A program made the translations under genes and the position numbers. DNA of 64,000 bases from Devosia enhydra (GTDB lineage Bacteria; Pseudomonadota; Alphaproteobacteria; Rhizobiales; Devosiaceae), in the NCBI RefSeq assembly GCF_900119845.1, contig NZ_FPKU01000001.1, positions 310,001-374,000 on the forward strand. The letters run 5' to 3'. Below are positions 46,904 to 56,691 of this stretch, one piece after another. The notes beneath the pieces were generated by a model. That model worked only from the letters and a program-made list of their open reading frames with translations. It searched no databases and was not told the origin of the DNA. Within the stretch, counting starts at the first letter, position 1, and every line of letters starts with the position of its first letter.

Positions 46904-49900
46904 CTATTCGGCGGCCTGGCGGGAGATGACGGTGACGCCGTTCTTTTCGGTTTCGACGAGCCCCGTGCCGTCCGCGGTGATGTAGCGGCGTGCGCTGTCG
47001 GTGCCCTCGGGGATCGTCACGGTCACGCCTTCGGGGGTCACCGCCTCGCGCGAGCGGCCGAACAGCCGGTCGAAGATGCGCGAGATGCTGGCCCAGAGCA
47101 CCGAGGGCGCCGTGATCATCACCGGCACCATCACGAGGGTCAGCAGCGTCGAGACGAACAGGCCCGAGACCAGCGCCGCCGAGAGGTGGATGAACCACTG
47201 GCCGGCGATGCCGCCCACCACGATTTCGCGGCGGATGAAGTCGAACTCCACATTGGCCCACATCGGGATGACGCCGAGCGCCGTCACGGTGGCGGTCAGC
47301 AGCACCGGTCGGATGCGCTGGCTGGCGGTGATCAGCATCGCCTTCTGCGCCTCGACGCCTTCGTCGCGGTGATAATGGTTGTAGGTATCGATGAGCACGA
47401 TGCCGTTCTTCACCACGATGCCCGCGAGCGCAACGATGCCGAGCCCGGTCATGATGGCCGAGAAGCTCATGCCCGTCACCAGCATGCCCAGGAGCACGCC
47501 AGCGATCGACATCACCACCGTCGTGAGGGTCACCAGCACCTGGTAGAAGCTGTTATATTCGAGCAGCAGCACCAGGAAGATGATGAACATCGCCGCGGCC
47601 AGCGCCTGGATGATGAAGGCGTTTGTCTCCTCGATCTGCTCGGTGGCACCGCCATAGGCGATGTTGACGCTTGAAGGCCAGGTCTGGGTCTGCTGCCATT
47701 CCTGGATCTGGGCGATCTTCTCGTCGCTGGCGACGCCGGGTTCGAGATTGGCCGCGACATTCATCGAATAGAGGCCGTTGCGCCGGGTGATGTTGGCCAC
47801 CTTGAGCACGGCCTGGCGCTCGATGAAGTTCGAAACCGGGATCAGGCCGGCACTCGTGGCGATGCGCAGGGAATCGAGGTTGTCGAAAGTCCTCTCATCG
47901 GCCGGCAGGCGGACGCGGATATCCAATTCGTCCGTCGCATCGTCCGGCCGGTAGCTGCCGAGCTTCACGCCGTCAGTGACGAGCTGGATATAGGGGCTGA
48001 GCTCGCGCACGCCGATGCCGTATTTGGCCGCTTCGGCGCGGTCGATCGTCACCTGCCAGTCGATGCCGGGGGAGGGGCGCCCGTCCTCGACGTCGATGGC
48101 GCCGCCCAGGTCGTTTTCGATATAGGTGCGCAGCTGCGCCACAGCCGGAGCCAGGTCGTCATAGACCGTGCCCTCGACGCGCAGGTTGATCGCCTTGCCG
48201 GCCGGCGGGCCGTTTTCCTGCGCCGCGATCTGAACCTGAAGGCCCGAGATATCGGCGACCCGGTTGCGGATATCCTGGAAGATCTCCTCTGCCGGCAGGC
48301 GCTCGTTGTAGTTGATGAGCTGGAGCTGGAACTGGCCGATCGTGTCGGGCGGCGAGCCGCCGGCCATCATGCCGGTGCCGCCTCCGAAGGTCATGATCAC
48401 GTCCTGCACGCCCTCAACCTGCAGCACCTCGTTCTCGACCTCGACGAGCAGGTCGCGGACCTCTGTAGCCGAGTAGTTGCCGCGCGCCACGACATTGATC
48501 GTGCCGAATTCAGGCTCCGACGCCGGGAAGGCCTCGACGCCCGTCGGGTTCTGCACATAGGCAAAGAACGACAGCCCAACAAGCGTGAAGCCGATGCCGA
48601 GCGTGATGACGGGGTGCCGCAGCAGGTGCTGCAGGCCCCGCACATAGACGCCGGTCAGCCCACGGACCTTCTTCACGTCGAACTTGTCGGCATACATGAC
48701 GACGTCGGCGGCTTCCTTCTCCTTCTGGTCGACATGGCTCGAAGCGATGATCGCGCCGATCACCGGCATGAAGATCAGGGCCGAAACCAGCGAAGCGACC
48801 ATCACGACGATCACGATGATCGGCAGATAGCTCATGAACTTGCCGATGATGCCCGGCCAGAAGAGCAGCGGGATGAAGGCGCCCAGCGTCGTGGCGGTGG
48901 CCGAGACCACCGGCACGAACATCTTGCGTGCCGCGAGGATGAAGGCATCCCGTTTGGAAACGCCCTCCTGCAGCTTTCGCTCGGCGTATTCGACCACCAC
49001 GATGGGGTCGTCGACAAGCACGCCCACCGCCAGCACCAGCCCGAACATGATCATCATGTTGATGGTCATGCCCAGCATCTGCACGACGAGGAAGGCGATC
49101 ATGAACGAGATCGGGATCGAGGTGCCGATCATGATGGCGGCACGCAGGCCGAGCGTCGCGACGCAGGTGATCATCACCAGCGCGATGGCGGTGAACACCG
49201 CCGCCTCGAGCGAGCGATAGAGATGCTTGGTGGTCTCGGCCTGGTCGATGAGGAACGAGTAGTGCAGACCGGCCGGCCAGTCCTTGGCGAATTCGGTGGT
49301 CACCGAACGCACCTGGTCGGACAGGTCGATGACGTTGCCGCCGATCTTCTTGACCACGCCGAGCGTGATGGCCTGCTGGCCGTTCACATGGGCATATTCG
49401 GTCGCATCCTTGAAGGTGCGGGTGATGGTGGCCACGTCCCCGAAGGTGACGACGGTGTCGCCATCGGTCTTGAGCGGCAGGTTGTAGACGTCCTCGGCCG
49501 TCATGATGAGGCCGGGCACTTCAACGTTGAACGTGCCCTGTCCGGTATCGAGGCTGCCGCCGGCCACGACCATGTTGTTGCGCGACACGGCGTCGAACAG
49601 CTGGCTGGCGGTGAGATTATAGGTCTCGAGACGATTGGTATCGATGGTGACGGCGAGGATTTCCTCGCGCGAGCCCGAGATCGAGACGCTCTGCGCGCCG
49701 GGAATGGCTTCGAGCGCGTCCTGCAACGCCTCCGCATGACGCACGAGGGTGCGTTCGGGCACCTCGCCATAGACGGCGACCGAGATCGAGGGCGTGTCCG
49801 AGAACGACACCTCGGTAATCGTCGGCTCCTGCGCGTCGGCCGGCAGTTCCGAGGTCACGCCATCGAGCTTTGCGCGAATGTCGGCCAGCGCCTTGTCGTT

Positions 49901-50203
49901 GTCGGCATTGGCGTTGAATTCGAGCGTGATCGAGGCATGGCCGGTGGTGGCCGTCGAGGTATAGGTCTCGAGCCCGTCGATATCCTTGACGCGGTCTTCG
50001 ATCGGCTTGGCGAGAAGCCGCTCGGCGTCGCGCGGGGACACGCCCTGCTGGGAGACCGAGATGTAGAACACCGGAATATCGATGGCCGGGAAGCTCTCCT
50101 TGGGCAGCGTCTGGTAGGCGCCGAACCCGGCGATGAGCAGCAGGGCCATCACCGTCAGCACCACCCGCGGCATGCGCAGGATGCGTTCGAGCAGGTTCAT
50201 CAT
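46904..50203 (-). CDS. RND-family efflux pump inner-membrane subunit
   Basis: Proton-driven drug/solute exporter (AcrB/HAE1 superfamily) of 1099 residues. It has an N-terminal membrane helix (~10–30), a large periplasmic porter region, a cluster of helices (~330–560), a second periplasmic region, and C-terminal helices (~870–1050). The proton-relay Asp pair is in GVLVDDPIVVVEY (TM4). The C-terminal ~60 residues extend into the cytosol. The start overlaps the membrane-fusion-protein gene by 4 bases. PadR control is likely; substrate unknown. Confidence 0.95.
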   Translation of the reverse strand: MMNLLERILRMPRVVLTVMALLLIAGFGAYQTLPKESFPAIDIPVFYISVSQQGVSPRDAERLLAKPIEDRVKDIDGLETYTSTATTGHASITLEFNANADNDKALADIRAKLDGVTSELPADAQEPTITEVSFSDTPSISVAVYGEVPERTLVRHAEALQDALEAIPGAQSVSISGSREEILAVTIDTNRLETYNLTASQLFDAVSRNNMVVAGGSLDTGQGTFNVEVPGLIMTAEDVYNLPLKTDGDTVVTFGDVATITRTFKDATEYAHVNGQQAITLGVVKKIGGNVIDLSDQVRSVTTEFAKDWPAGLHYSFLIDQAETTKHLYRSLEAAVFTAIALVMITCVATLGLRAAIMIGTSIPISFMIAFLVVQMLGMTINMMIMFGLVLAVGVLVDDPIVVVEYAERKLQEGVSKRDAFILAARKMFVPVVSATATTLGAFIPLLFWPGIIGKFMSYLPIIVIVVMVASLVSALIFMPVIGAIIASSHVDQKEKEAADVVMYADKFDVKKVRGLTGVYVRGLQHLLRHPVITLGIGFTLVGLSFFAYVQNPTGVEAFPASEPEFGTINVVARGNYSATEVRDLLVEVENEVLQVEGVQDVIMTFGGGTGMMAGGSPPDTIGQFQLQLINYNERLPAEEIFQDIRNRVADISGLQVQIAAQENGPPAGKAINLRVEGTVYDDLAPAVAQLRTYIENDLGGAIDVEDGRPSPGIDWQVTIDRAEAAKYGIGVRELSPYIQLVTDGVKLGSYRPDDATDELDIRVRLPADERTFDNLDSLRIATSAGLIPVSNFIERQAVLKVANITRRNGLYSMNVAANLEPGVASDEKIAQIQEWQQTQTWPSSVNIAYGGATEQIEETNAFIIQALAAAMFIIFLVLLLEYNSFYQVLVTLTTVVMSIAGVLLGMLVTGMSFSAIMTGLGIVALAGIVVKNGIVLIDTYNHYHRDEGVEAQKAMLITASQRIRPVLLTATVTALGVIPMWANVEFDFIRREIVVGGIAGQWFIHLSAALVSGLFVSTLLTLVMVPVMITAPSVLWASISRIFDRLFGRSREAVTPEGVTVTIPEGTDSARRYITADGTGLVETEKNGVTVISRQAAE

Positions 50204-51441
50204 GTCGGCTGACCTTCAGCGGCGGGCGCAGCTGCCCCCTCGGAGACATTGGTTGGGTTCACCAGCTGGCCGGCGCTGACGAAATCCTGGCCCACGGTGA
50301 TGACGTCGACGCGCGGCGGCAGGCCGGTCACCCAGATGCCTTCGCGGGTGTCGCGCATGATGGTGACGGGATAAAACGCCACCCGCTTGTCGGCATCCAC
50401 GGCGCGCACGCCCAGAACGCCCTGATCGTCGAGGGTGAGGGTCGATTGCGGCAGCAGATGCGCCGGCGCCGTGCCCAGATTGACGATCGCCTGGGCGGTG
50501 AGCCCGTCGAGAATGCGACCATCGGCATTGGGCAGCTCGATCTCGACCGGGAAGGAGCGGGTAGCGGAGTCGGCGACCGACGCCAGGAACGTCACCTGGC
50601 CTTCGGCGGTCTGGCCGGTCACCGTCGTCACCTTGGCCTCGAGCCCCAGCCGGGCCAGCCCCATCCGCACCTCGGGCACGGAGCCTATGAACAGCATCGG
50701 GTCGAGTTCGACGACGGTGGCGCAGGGGGTCTGGCCGGCCATGAACTGGCCGATGGTCGCGAGCGGATCCTGCACTACGCCCGCCACCTTTGTGCGCACC
50801 TCGGTGCGGGCCAGTTCGGCGCGGGCGTTTTCGAGCCCGGCCTGCGCGGCCTTGAGGTTGGCCTCGAGCGGGAAGCCGCTATTGGCGGGCGCGAGGCCCT
50901 TGTTGCGCAGCTCGGCATTGGAATCGAGCGCCGACTGGGCCTGCGCCACGGTGGCTTCGGCCTGGGCGACGGCCGCGGCGCGGGTGCCCTGGTCGAGCGT
51001 GCAGATCAGGTCGCCGGCGGCAACGCGCTGGCCCTTCTGCACATGCACCGCCTGCACGATGCCCTGCGTCTCGGGCATGACATTGACCGAGGCCTTCGCC
51101 TTGGTGCGGCCGCGCAGCGGCACTTCGATGGCCATGGGCTGCACGGTGAAGGTCTCGACCCGCACCGAGCGGGCCGTGGTTTCGCCGCCGCCGGCCTGCG
51201 CGATGCGCTCGGCGATGGTCAGGTGCGGGTCGATGCCGCTCTCGTCATGGTGCTCGGCTGCAAGCCCCGAGGCATTGAGGGCGTCCGTCACCGGCCCGCC
51301 ATTTTCCTCGAAAAGCGCCACCACGGGACGCGTGCCGTTGCCGGGCCCGTTCCCGCCGATCACGAGGGCGCCCGTGCCGAGCCAGAGCGCCAGCCCCAGC
51401 ACGATCAACCCTGCCAAACCATAGGAATAGAGTGCACGCAT
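50200..51441 (-). CDS. RND efflux membrane fusion protein
   Basis: Periplasmic adaptor linking the RND pump to an outer-membrane channel. ATG 51441 (413 residues), after AAGGGACAGCGACGG and beyond the padR stop, is chosen over ATG 51483. It has a membrane anchor (residues ~8–28), then beta-barrel/lipoyl halves (EVPLRGRTKAKASVNVMPETQGIV, KGQRVAAGDLICTLDQ) and an alpha-hairpin rich in Ala/Gln. No outer-membrane channel gene is in the operon, so a shared TolC-type channel is probable. Confidence 0.93.
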   Translation of the reverse strand: MRALYSYGLAGLIVLGLALWLGTGALVIGGNGPGNGTRPVVALFEENGGPVTDALNASGLAAEHHDESGIDPHLTIAERIAQAGGGETTARSVRVETFTVQPMAIEVPLRGRTKAKASVNVMPETQGIVQAVHVQKGQRVAAGDLICTLDQGTRAAAVAQAEATVAQAQSALDSNAELRNKGLAPANSGFPLEANLKAAQAGLENARAELARTEVRTKVAGVVQDPLATIGQFMAGQTPCATVVELDPMLFIGSVPEVRMGLARLGLEAKVTTVTGQTAEGQVTFLASVADSATRSFPVEIELPNADGRILDGLTAQAIVNLGTAPAHLLPQSTLTLDDQGVLGVRAVDADKRVAFYPVTIMRDTREGIWVTGLPPRVDVITVGQDFVSAGQLVNPTNVSEGAAAPAAEGQPT

Positions 51442-51454
51442 CCGTCGCTGTCCC

Positions 51455-52003
51455 TTACTCGGCTGCCTTGCTGTCGCGGTCATCCTGCCGCGCGAGCGCA
51501 ACCAGTTCGCCCCTGTGGGCTGCTATATACTCCCGGGCCGAAGCCATGCAGGTGCGCCCATAGGCGATCACCCATGCATCTCCCGGATGGCTCCGCTTGG
51601 CGCAGAGCCGGTCGAGTTCCTTGATCTGCCCGTCGATCTGCTTGAGCCGCTCGTCGAGCCGCTGCTCCACCAGCGCGGCCGGAAGCTCGGAGGCAAAGCG
51701 CGCGAAAAGCAGGAATTCGCTGCGGAAATCGTCTTCGCCCAGCGTCTCGAAGAGAGCGGCGATGAAGCTGCGCCGACCCTCCTCGGTGATGGCGTAGACC
51801 TTCTTGGAGGGCTTGCCCTCCTGCAATTCCACGCGGCTCGTCACCAGCCCTTCGCCTTCGAGCTTGGCGAGCGCCGGATAGATCGAGCCGAAACTCGCGT
51901 CGATGAAATAGGCATATTCGCCTTCCACCGAGAGCTTGCGGATTTCATATCCTGTGGCCTCGCCATCATAGAGAATGGCAAGGCATACGGTTCTGACGTT
52001 CAT
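51455..52003 (-). CDS. PadR-family transcriptional regulator
   Basis: Winged-helix repressor of the PadR class. ATG 52003 gives 182 residues starting MNVRTVCLAILY. The N-terminal wing motif GSIYPALAKLEGEGLV and the basic wing after it are followed by a C-terminal helical (vinculin-like) dimer domain with RLDERLKQIDGQIKELDRL. First gene of the efflux operon; two palindromes cover its promoter, so it probably represses itself and the pump until a ligand binds. Confidence 0.93.
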   Translation of the reverse strand: MNVRTVCLAILYDGEATGYEIRKLSVEGEYAYFIDASFGSIYPALAKLEGEGLVTSRVELQEGKPSKKVYAITEEGRRSFIAALFETLGEDDFRSEFLLFARFASELPAALVEQRLDERLKQIDGQIKELDRLCAKRSHPGDAWVIAYGRTCMASAREYIAAHRGELVALARQDDRDSKAAE

Positions 52004-52015
52004 GGACCTATCGTT

Positions 52016-52029
52016 CCGGCATATGCTGG
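52016..52029. promoter_or_regulatory. PadR operator candidate, promoter-downstream site
   Basis: CCGGCATATGCTGG is a near-perfect 14-base palindrome (one G·T mismatch), located between the predicted −10 and the padR start. Its core GGCATATGC resembles the site at 52041–52060. Confidence 0.55.
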
Positions 52030-52040
52030 ACGAGAATATG

Positions 52041-52074
52041 GCTGGCATATATATGCCGGCCCGCCATAGTTCAA
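52041..52074 (-). promoter_or_regulatory. padR–efflux promoter with PadR operator palindrome
   Basis: Minus strand: TTGAAC (52074–52069), 17-base spacer, TATATG (52051–52046). The −10 lies inside a palindrome at 52041–52060 whose core GGCATATATATGCC is perfect and whose flanks match except one pair. Binding here would block RNA polymerase. Confidence 0.65.
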
Positions 52075-52128
52075 GTGTACGGCCCGCTGGCGCGGCGGAT
52101 CATTTAAAGTCCAATTGTATCGATCGGC

Positions 52129-52935
52129 TCAGGCGAGAAGGCGCGCCATGCGTTCGGCGGCAGTGCGTGCCAGCTCCGGTTCGTCGGCAGCCACGAAGAA
52201 CGGATTGAGATGGCGGCTGCCGGACTTACCATAGCCGAGTGGCCTGCCATCCAGTGTCAGTACGCTGCCGCCCACCGCCTCCAGAATGGCCTGGCCCGCC
52301 GCTGTGTCCCATTCCCAGGTCGGCGTGAAGCGGGGGTAGAGCCGCGCCGCGCCCCTGGCGAGAAGGCAGAATTTGAGCGACGAGCCGATCGACACATCCT
52401 CGACCACATCCATCTCGTCGCAGAGCCGCGCGAGGGCCGCATGGCCGTGCGAGCGGCTCGCCACCACCCGCATCTCTGCGTCCCGGTCCACCTTGAGCGA
52501 CCGGCGCGCCGTCGCCGCCCCGTCGACGATCGTGAAGGCTTCAGCGCCGCCCGCACCGCCCGAATAGCCCTCGCCCATCGCCGGCGCCAGAACGACGCCG
52601 AGGATCGGCCGGCCATTCTCGACGAGCCCGATATTGACGGTGAATTCCCCGTTGCGCTTGATGAATTCCTTGGTGCCATCGAGTGGATCGACGACGAAAT
52701 AGCGGTTGCCCAGCTCGGGCACCCGACCCTCCGCCGCGCTTTCCTCGGCGAGGACGGGAATGCCGGTCTCGGACAGCATGGCGATGATGATCGCCTCCGA
52801 GCGCGCATCGGCGACCGTCACGGGCGACCCGTCGGCCTTGTCGATGGCCGCAAACTCGGTGGCATAGACATCCATGATGGCGCGGGCGCCCGCCAGGGCC
52901 GCCGCCTCCATCAGTCCCAGCAGCGCGCGCGTCAT
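52129..52935 (-). CDS. cysQ: 3'(2'),5'-bisphosphate nucleotidase CysQ
   Basis: Removes phosphate from PAP(S), recycling the by-product of sulfate assimilation. Inositol-monophosphatase fold of 268 residues. Metal-site motifs are EESAAEG, DPLDGTKEF (~83–91) and the C-terminal WEWDTAAGQAI (~205). It follows nadC with a 4-base overlap, an association with no obvious metabolic reason. ATG at 52935. Confidence 0.93.
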   Translation of the reverse strand: MTRALLGLMEAAALAGARAIMDVYATEFAAIDKADGSPVTVADARSEAIIIAMLSETGIPVLAEESAAEGRVPELGNRYFVVDPLDGTKEFIKRNGEFTVNIGLVENGRPILGVVLAPAMGEGYSGGAGGAEAFTIVDGAATARRSLKVDRDAEMRVVASRSHGHAALARLCDEMDVVEDVSIGSSLKFCLLARGAARLYPRFTPTWEWDTAAGQAILEAVGGSVLTLDGRPLGYGKSGSRHLNPFFVAADEPELARTAAERMARLLA

Positions 52936-53783
52936 TGGATCACCACGTCGAGCCCGAGATCGAGCGGTGGCGCCGCCATGGTGATCTGGCTGGTCGAAAT
53001 GAAATCGACCCCCGTCTCGGCGATGGACCGCACCCGATCAAGCTTTACCCCGCCCGAGGCTTCGAGACGCGCCCGGCCGCGCGTAATGGCGACGGCCTGA
53101 CGCAGCGTGTCGTTTTCCATGTTGTCGAGCAGCACGATGCGCGCCCCGGCTGTCAGCGCCTCCTCGAGCTCGGCGAGCGAACCCACCTCGATCTCGATGG
53201 CCACGAGATGCCCGGCATTGCGCACCGCCATCGCATAGGCCGCCGCCACGCCGCCGGCCACCGCGATATGATTGTCCTTGATGAGGATCGCATCGTCGAG
53301 CGCATAGCGGTGGTTGGTGCCACCGCCGCAGCGCACCGCGTATTTTTCGAAAGCGCGGAGGCCGGGCGTCGTCTTGCGCGTGTCGCAGATGCGCGCGCCC
53401 GTCCCTTCGACGGCATCGACATAGCGGCGCGTCAGCGTCGCGATGCCCGAAAGCCGGTTGAGGAAGTTGAGCGCCACGCGCTCGGCCGACATCACCAGCC
53501 GGGCAGGCCCTTCGACCCGCGCCACCACTCCGCCGGGCAAAACGCCATCGCCATCGGCAAGGGCAGGGGAGAAGCTTACGCCCGGCCCGATGAGGCGGAA
53601 GGCCGCGGCGGCCAGCGCCAGTCCCGCAACGACCCCCGCTTCCCGCGCAACGATCTCGGCCGTGGCGCGCGATTCGGCCGGCAGCGCAGCCTGCGAGGTG
53701 AGGTCGCCGGCAAGCCCGAGATCTTCGGCCAGCGCCCGCATCACGGCATCGTCCACGAGGTGTTGCGGCACTGCGCCAATCAT
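52932..53783 (-). CDS. nadC: Nicotinate-nucleotide pyrophosphorylase (quinolinate phosphoribosyltransferase)
   Basis: Converts quinolinate and PRPP to nicotinate mononucleotide in de novo NAD synthesis. The frame opens at 53954, but ATG 53783 after CAGGGATCAGG gives the usual 283 residues. Motifs present: GDLTSQAALP, NRLSGIATLTRRYV, RKTTPGLRAFEKYAV, GGGTNHRYALDDAILIKDNH and the C-terminal EASGGV. nadA and nadB are not in the window. Divergent from crtY. Confidence 0.96.
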   Translation of the reverse strand: MIGAVPQHLVDDAVMRALAEDLGLAGDLTSQAALPAESRATAEIVAREAGVVAGLALAAAAFRLIGPGVSFSPALADGDGVLPGGVVARVEGPARLVMSAERVALNFLNRLSGIATLTRRYVDAVEGTGARICDTRKTTPGLRAFEKYAVRCGGGTNHRYALDDAILIKDNHIAVAGGVAAAYAMAVRNAGHLVAIEIEVGSLAELEEALTAGARIVLLDNMENDTLRQAVAITRGRARLEASGGVKLDRVRSIAETGVDFISTSQITMAAPPLDLGLDVVIQ

Positions 53784-54010
53784 CGGCCTGATCCCTGGAT
53801 GGCCCGGGCAAGCCCGGTATTCCGGCCGGTTTACTGGTCCGGCGCCCCACTGGCAACTGGCGCGAGTGGGTGCGGTTGGTCCGATTGCGGGGCGTCGGCG
53901 TAAGCAAGCGTGAACCGACCCGGCGATCAGCCGGGGCTGCCCGCTTGGCGACATCGCTCGAATTGCCGTAAGAGAGGCCGTTCGGGCAGCTTGCCGGAGA
54001 TTGAACCACG

Positions 54011-55204
54011 ATGCCGATACCGGGGCAGGGCCCGCTTGTGCTTGTCGGGGCGGGGCTCGCCAGCGCGCTCATCGCGCAGCGGCTCGCGCAGAGTTTTCCC
54101 GACCAGCCGATCCTCATGCTCGAGGCGGCCGCCGCGCCCTTTGGCGAACACACCTGGTCGTTTCACGAGCCCGATATCAGCAGGGCCGACTGGCAGTGGG
54201 TCGGCCCCCTGGTCGCCCATCGCTGGCCCGGCCAGCAGGTGCGCTTCGTCGCTCACGCGCGCAAGCTTTCGACCGGCTATGGCTCGCTGACTTCCCAGTC
54301 GGTCGCCGACGCCATGGCGCGGCTCGCCAACCTCACCATCCGCACACTGGCCCCGGTGCGCGATATCCGGCCGGATGGAGTGACGCTCTCGAGCGGTGAG
54401 GCCATCCCCGCCGCCTGCGTCATCGATGCCAGCGGCCACCGCCAGAGCCCGCATATGCTGCTGGGCTTCCAGAAATTCGTCGGCCTCGAGATCGAGACCA
54501 CCGAGCCCCATGGCGTCGATGTGCCGATGATCATGGATGCGTCCGTCGACCAGAAGGACGGCTACCGCTTCGTCTACCTCTTGCCCTTCTCGCCCACCCG
54601 CATCCTCATCGAGGATACGCGCTACGCCGATGGCGAGGCGCTCGACATGCAGGCGCTCGCCGCCGACATTTCGGCCTATGCCGAGGCGAAAGGCTGGACC
54701 TTACGCACGGTGGTGCGCGAGGAGCATGGCGTGCTGCCCATCGCACTTGCCTTCGATGCAGAGCGCTTCTGGGCCGATGCGCCCAAGGATATTCCGCAGG
54801 CCGGCATGCGAGCCGGGCTTTTCCACCCCACCACCGGCTATTCCCTGCCCGAAGCCGTGCGGATCGCCAATCTCGTGGCCGAGAGCTGGCCCGCCGGCAG
54901 CGCCGCGCTGGCCGAGCGCATCCGCCGCCACGCGCTCAAGCGTGCCAAGGACCAGAGTTTCTACCGCTTCCTCAACCGCATGCTGTTCAAGGCCGCCGTA
55001 CCGGATCGCCGCCACCTCGTGCTGCAGCGCTTCTACCGGCTGCCGCAGCCGCTGGTGGAGCGCTTTTATGCCGGGCGCACCCATTGGGGCGATATAGCGC
55101 GGATCCTTATCGGCAAGCCGCCCGTACCCGTATCCCGCGCGCTGCCCTGCCTGCTCGAAGCGCCGCAGCTCAACCGATCGAACAAGAAGACAGTGACCTC
55201 ATGA
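54011..55204 (+). CDS. crtY: Lycopene beta-cyclase
   Basis: Cyclises both ends of lycopene to beta-carotene in the membrane. The 397 residues contain the dinucleotide-binding start LVLVGAGLASALIA (9–22), the cyclase motif EHTWSFHE, the region EEHGVLPIA, and GLFHPTTGYSLPEA near residue 270, all typical of proteobacterial CrtY. First gene of crtYIB; its stop overlaps the crtI start by 4 bases. Confidence 0.96.
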   Translation: MPIPGQGPLVLVGAGLASALIAQRLAQSFPDQPILMLEAAAAPFGEHTWSFHEPDISRADWQWVGPLVAHRWPGQQVRFVAHARKLSTGYGSLTSQSVADAMARLANLTIRTLAPVRDIRPDGVTLSSGEAIPAACVIDASGHRQSPHMLLGFQKFVGLEIETTEPHGVDVPMIMDASVDQKDGYRFVYLLPFSPTRILIEDTRYADGEALDMQALAADISAYAEAKGWTLRTVVREEHGVLPIALAFDAERFWADAPKDIPQAGMRAGLFHPTTGYSLPEAVRIANLVAESWPAGSAALAERIRRHALKRAKDQSFYRFLNRMLFKAAVPDRRHLVLQRFYRLPQPLVERFYAGRTHWGDIARILIGKPPVPVSRALPCLLEAPQLNRSNKKTVTS

Positions 55205-56691
55205 CCAAGACCGCAGCTATCATCGGAGCCGGGTTCGGCGGCCTTGCGCTCGCCATTCGCCTGCAGAGCGCCGGCATCGCCACCACCATCTTCGAAAAGC
55301 GCGACAAGCCCGGCGGGCGCGCCTATGTCTACGAGCAGGATGGCTTCACCTTCGATGCCGGCCCCACCGTCATCACCGATCCGGCCTGCCTCGAGGAACT
55401 CTGGACGCTGTCCGGCCGGAAGATGTCCGACGACGTCACCCTCGTGCCCATCTCCCCCTTCTACCGGCTCTGCTGGGAAAACGGCACGCGCTTCGACTAT
55501 GTCAACGACCAGGCCGAGCTCGACCGCCAGATCGCCGCCATGGCGCCCGAGGATGTCGATGGCTATCGCCGCTTCCACGCCTATTCCGAAGAGCTTTACC
55601 AGGAAGGCTATGTGAAACTGGGCTCGGTGCCCTTCCTCAATTTCTGGCAGATGATGAAAGCCGCGCCCCAGCTTGTGCGGCTCGAAAGCTATCGCAGCGT
55701 CTATTCCAAGGTCGCGAGCTTCGTGAAGAACGAGCATCTGCGCCAGGCGCTGAGCTTCCATACCCTGCTGGTGGGCGGCAATCCCTTCGAATCCTCCTCG
55801 ATCTACGGGCTCATCCATGCGCTCGAGCGTCGCGGCGGGGTGTGGTTCGCCAAGGGCGGCACCGGCGCGCTGGTCAAGGGCATGGTCAAGCTCTTCACCG
55901 ATCTGGGCGGCACCATCCGCACCAGCGCCGAAATCCACCGCATCGAAGGCCAGCCCAACCGCGTCCGGGCCGTCGTCACCGCCGATGGCATCGCCCATCC
56001 CTTCGACATGGTCGCCTCCAATGCCGATGTGGTGCACACCTACGCCAAGCTGCTCGGCGGGCACGAGCGTGGCCGGTCCTATGGCAAGTCGCTGGCAAAC
56101 CGCCGCTATTCGATGTCGCTGTTCGTCATCTATTTCGGCCTCAAGGGCAAAAGGCCCGAGCTTGCGCATCACTCCGTGCTCTTCGGGCCGCGCTATCGCG
56201 AGCTGATCAAGGAGATCTTCACCGCGCCCAAGCTAGCCGATGATTTCTCGCTCTACCTGCATGCCCCCTCGGTCACCGACGACAGCCTCGCGCCCGAGGG
56301 GCACAGTGCCTATTACGTCCTCTCGCCCGTGCCGCATCTGGGCACTGCCGATATCGACTGGGATGTCGAAGGGCCGCGCTACCGCGACCGCATCCTCGAT
56401 TATCTCGACCAGCGCTATATTCCCGGCCTGCGCCGCGACCTGGTCACGGTTCGCCACATCTCGCCCTTCGATTTCCGCGACGAGCTTAATTCGCATCTGG
56501 GCTCGGCCTTCTCGGTCGAACCCATTCTCACCCAGAGCGCCTGGTTCCGCCCGCATAACCGCGATGACCTGATTTCCAACATGTACATCGTGGGTGCGGG
56601 CACCCATCCGGGCGCCGGCATTCCCGGCGTCGTGGGTTCGGCCAAGGCCACGGCGGGCCTGATGATCGCCGATGCGGGCGCGCGCGCATGA
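55201..56691 (+). CDS. crtI: Phytoene desaturase (lycopene-forming)
   Basis: FAD-dependent desaturase that introduces the four double bonds from phytoene to lycopene. ATG 55201 gives 496 residues. The FAD motif AIIGAGFGGLALAIRL is at residues 6–21, and the C-terminal bacterial-CrtI signature (YIVGAGTHPGAGIPGV) is complete. The upstream frame extension lies within crtY. Overlaps crtB by 4 bases. Confidence 0.97.
   Translation: MTKTAAIIGAGFGGLALAIRLQSAGIATTIFEKRDKPGGRAYVYEQDGFTFDAGPTVITDPACLEELWTLSGRKMSDDVTLVPISPFYRLCWENGTRFDYVNDQAELDRQIAAMAPEDVDGYRRFHAYSEELYQEGYVKLGSVPFLNFWQMMKAAPQLVRLESYRSVYSKVASFVKNEHLRQALSFHTLLVGGNPFESSSIYGLIHALERRGGVWFAKGGTGALVKGMVKLFTDLGGTIRTSAEIHRIEGQPNRVRAVVTADGIAHPFDMVASNADVVHTYAKLLGGHERGRSYGKSLANRRYSMSLFVIYFGLKGKRPELAHHSVLFGPRYRELIKEIFTAPKLADDFSLYLHAPSVTDDSLAPEGHSAYYVLSPVPHLGTADIDWDVEGPRYRDRILDYLDQRYIPGLRRDLVTVRHISPFDFRDELNSHLGSAFSVEPILTQSAWFRPHNRDDLISNMYIVGAGTHPGAGIPGVVGSAKATAGLMIADAGARA

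Noticed and set aside
48614-50212. 532-codon open frame on the plus strand
   Set aside because: Antisense to the RND pump gene; His/Asp/Arg-rich with no recognisable domain.
52085-52110. TGATCC upstream of padR as another RpoE promoter
   Set aside because: At 18 bases the downstream sequence does not resemble the other −10 elements (TTGA is at 22), and the padR promoter with its palindromes explains the region better.
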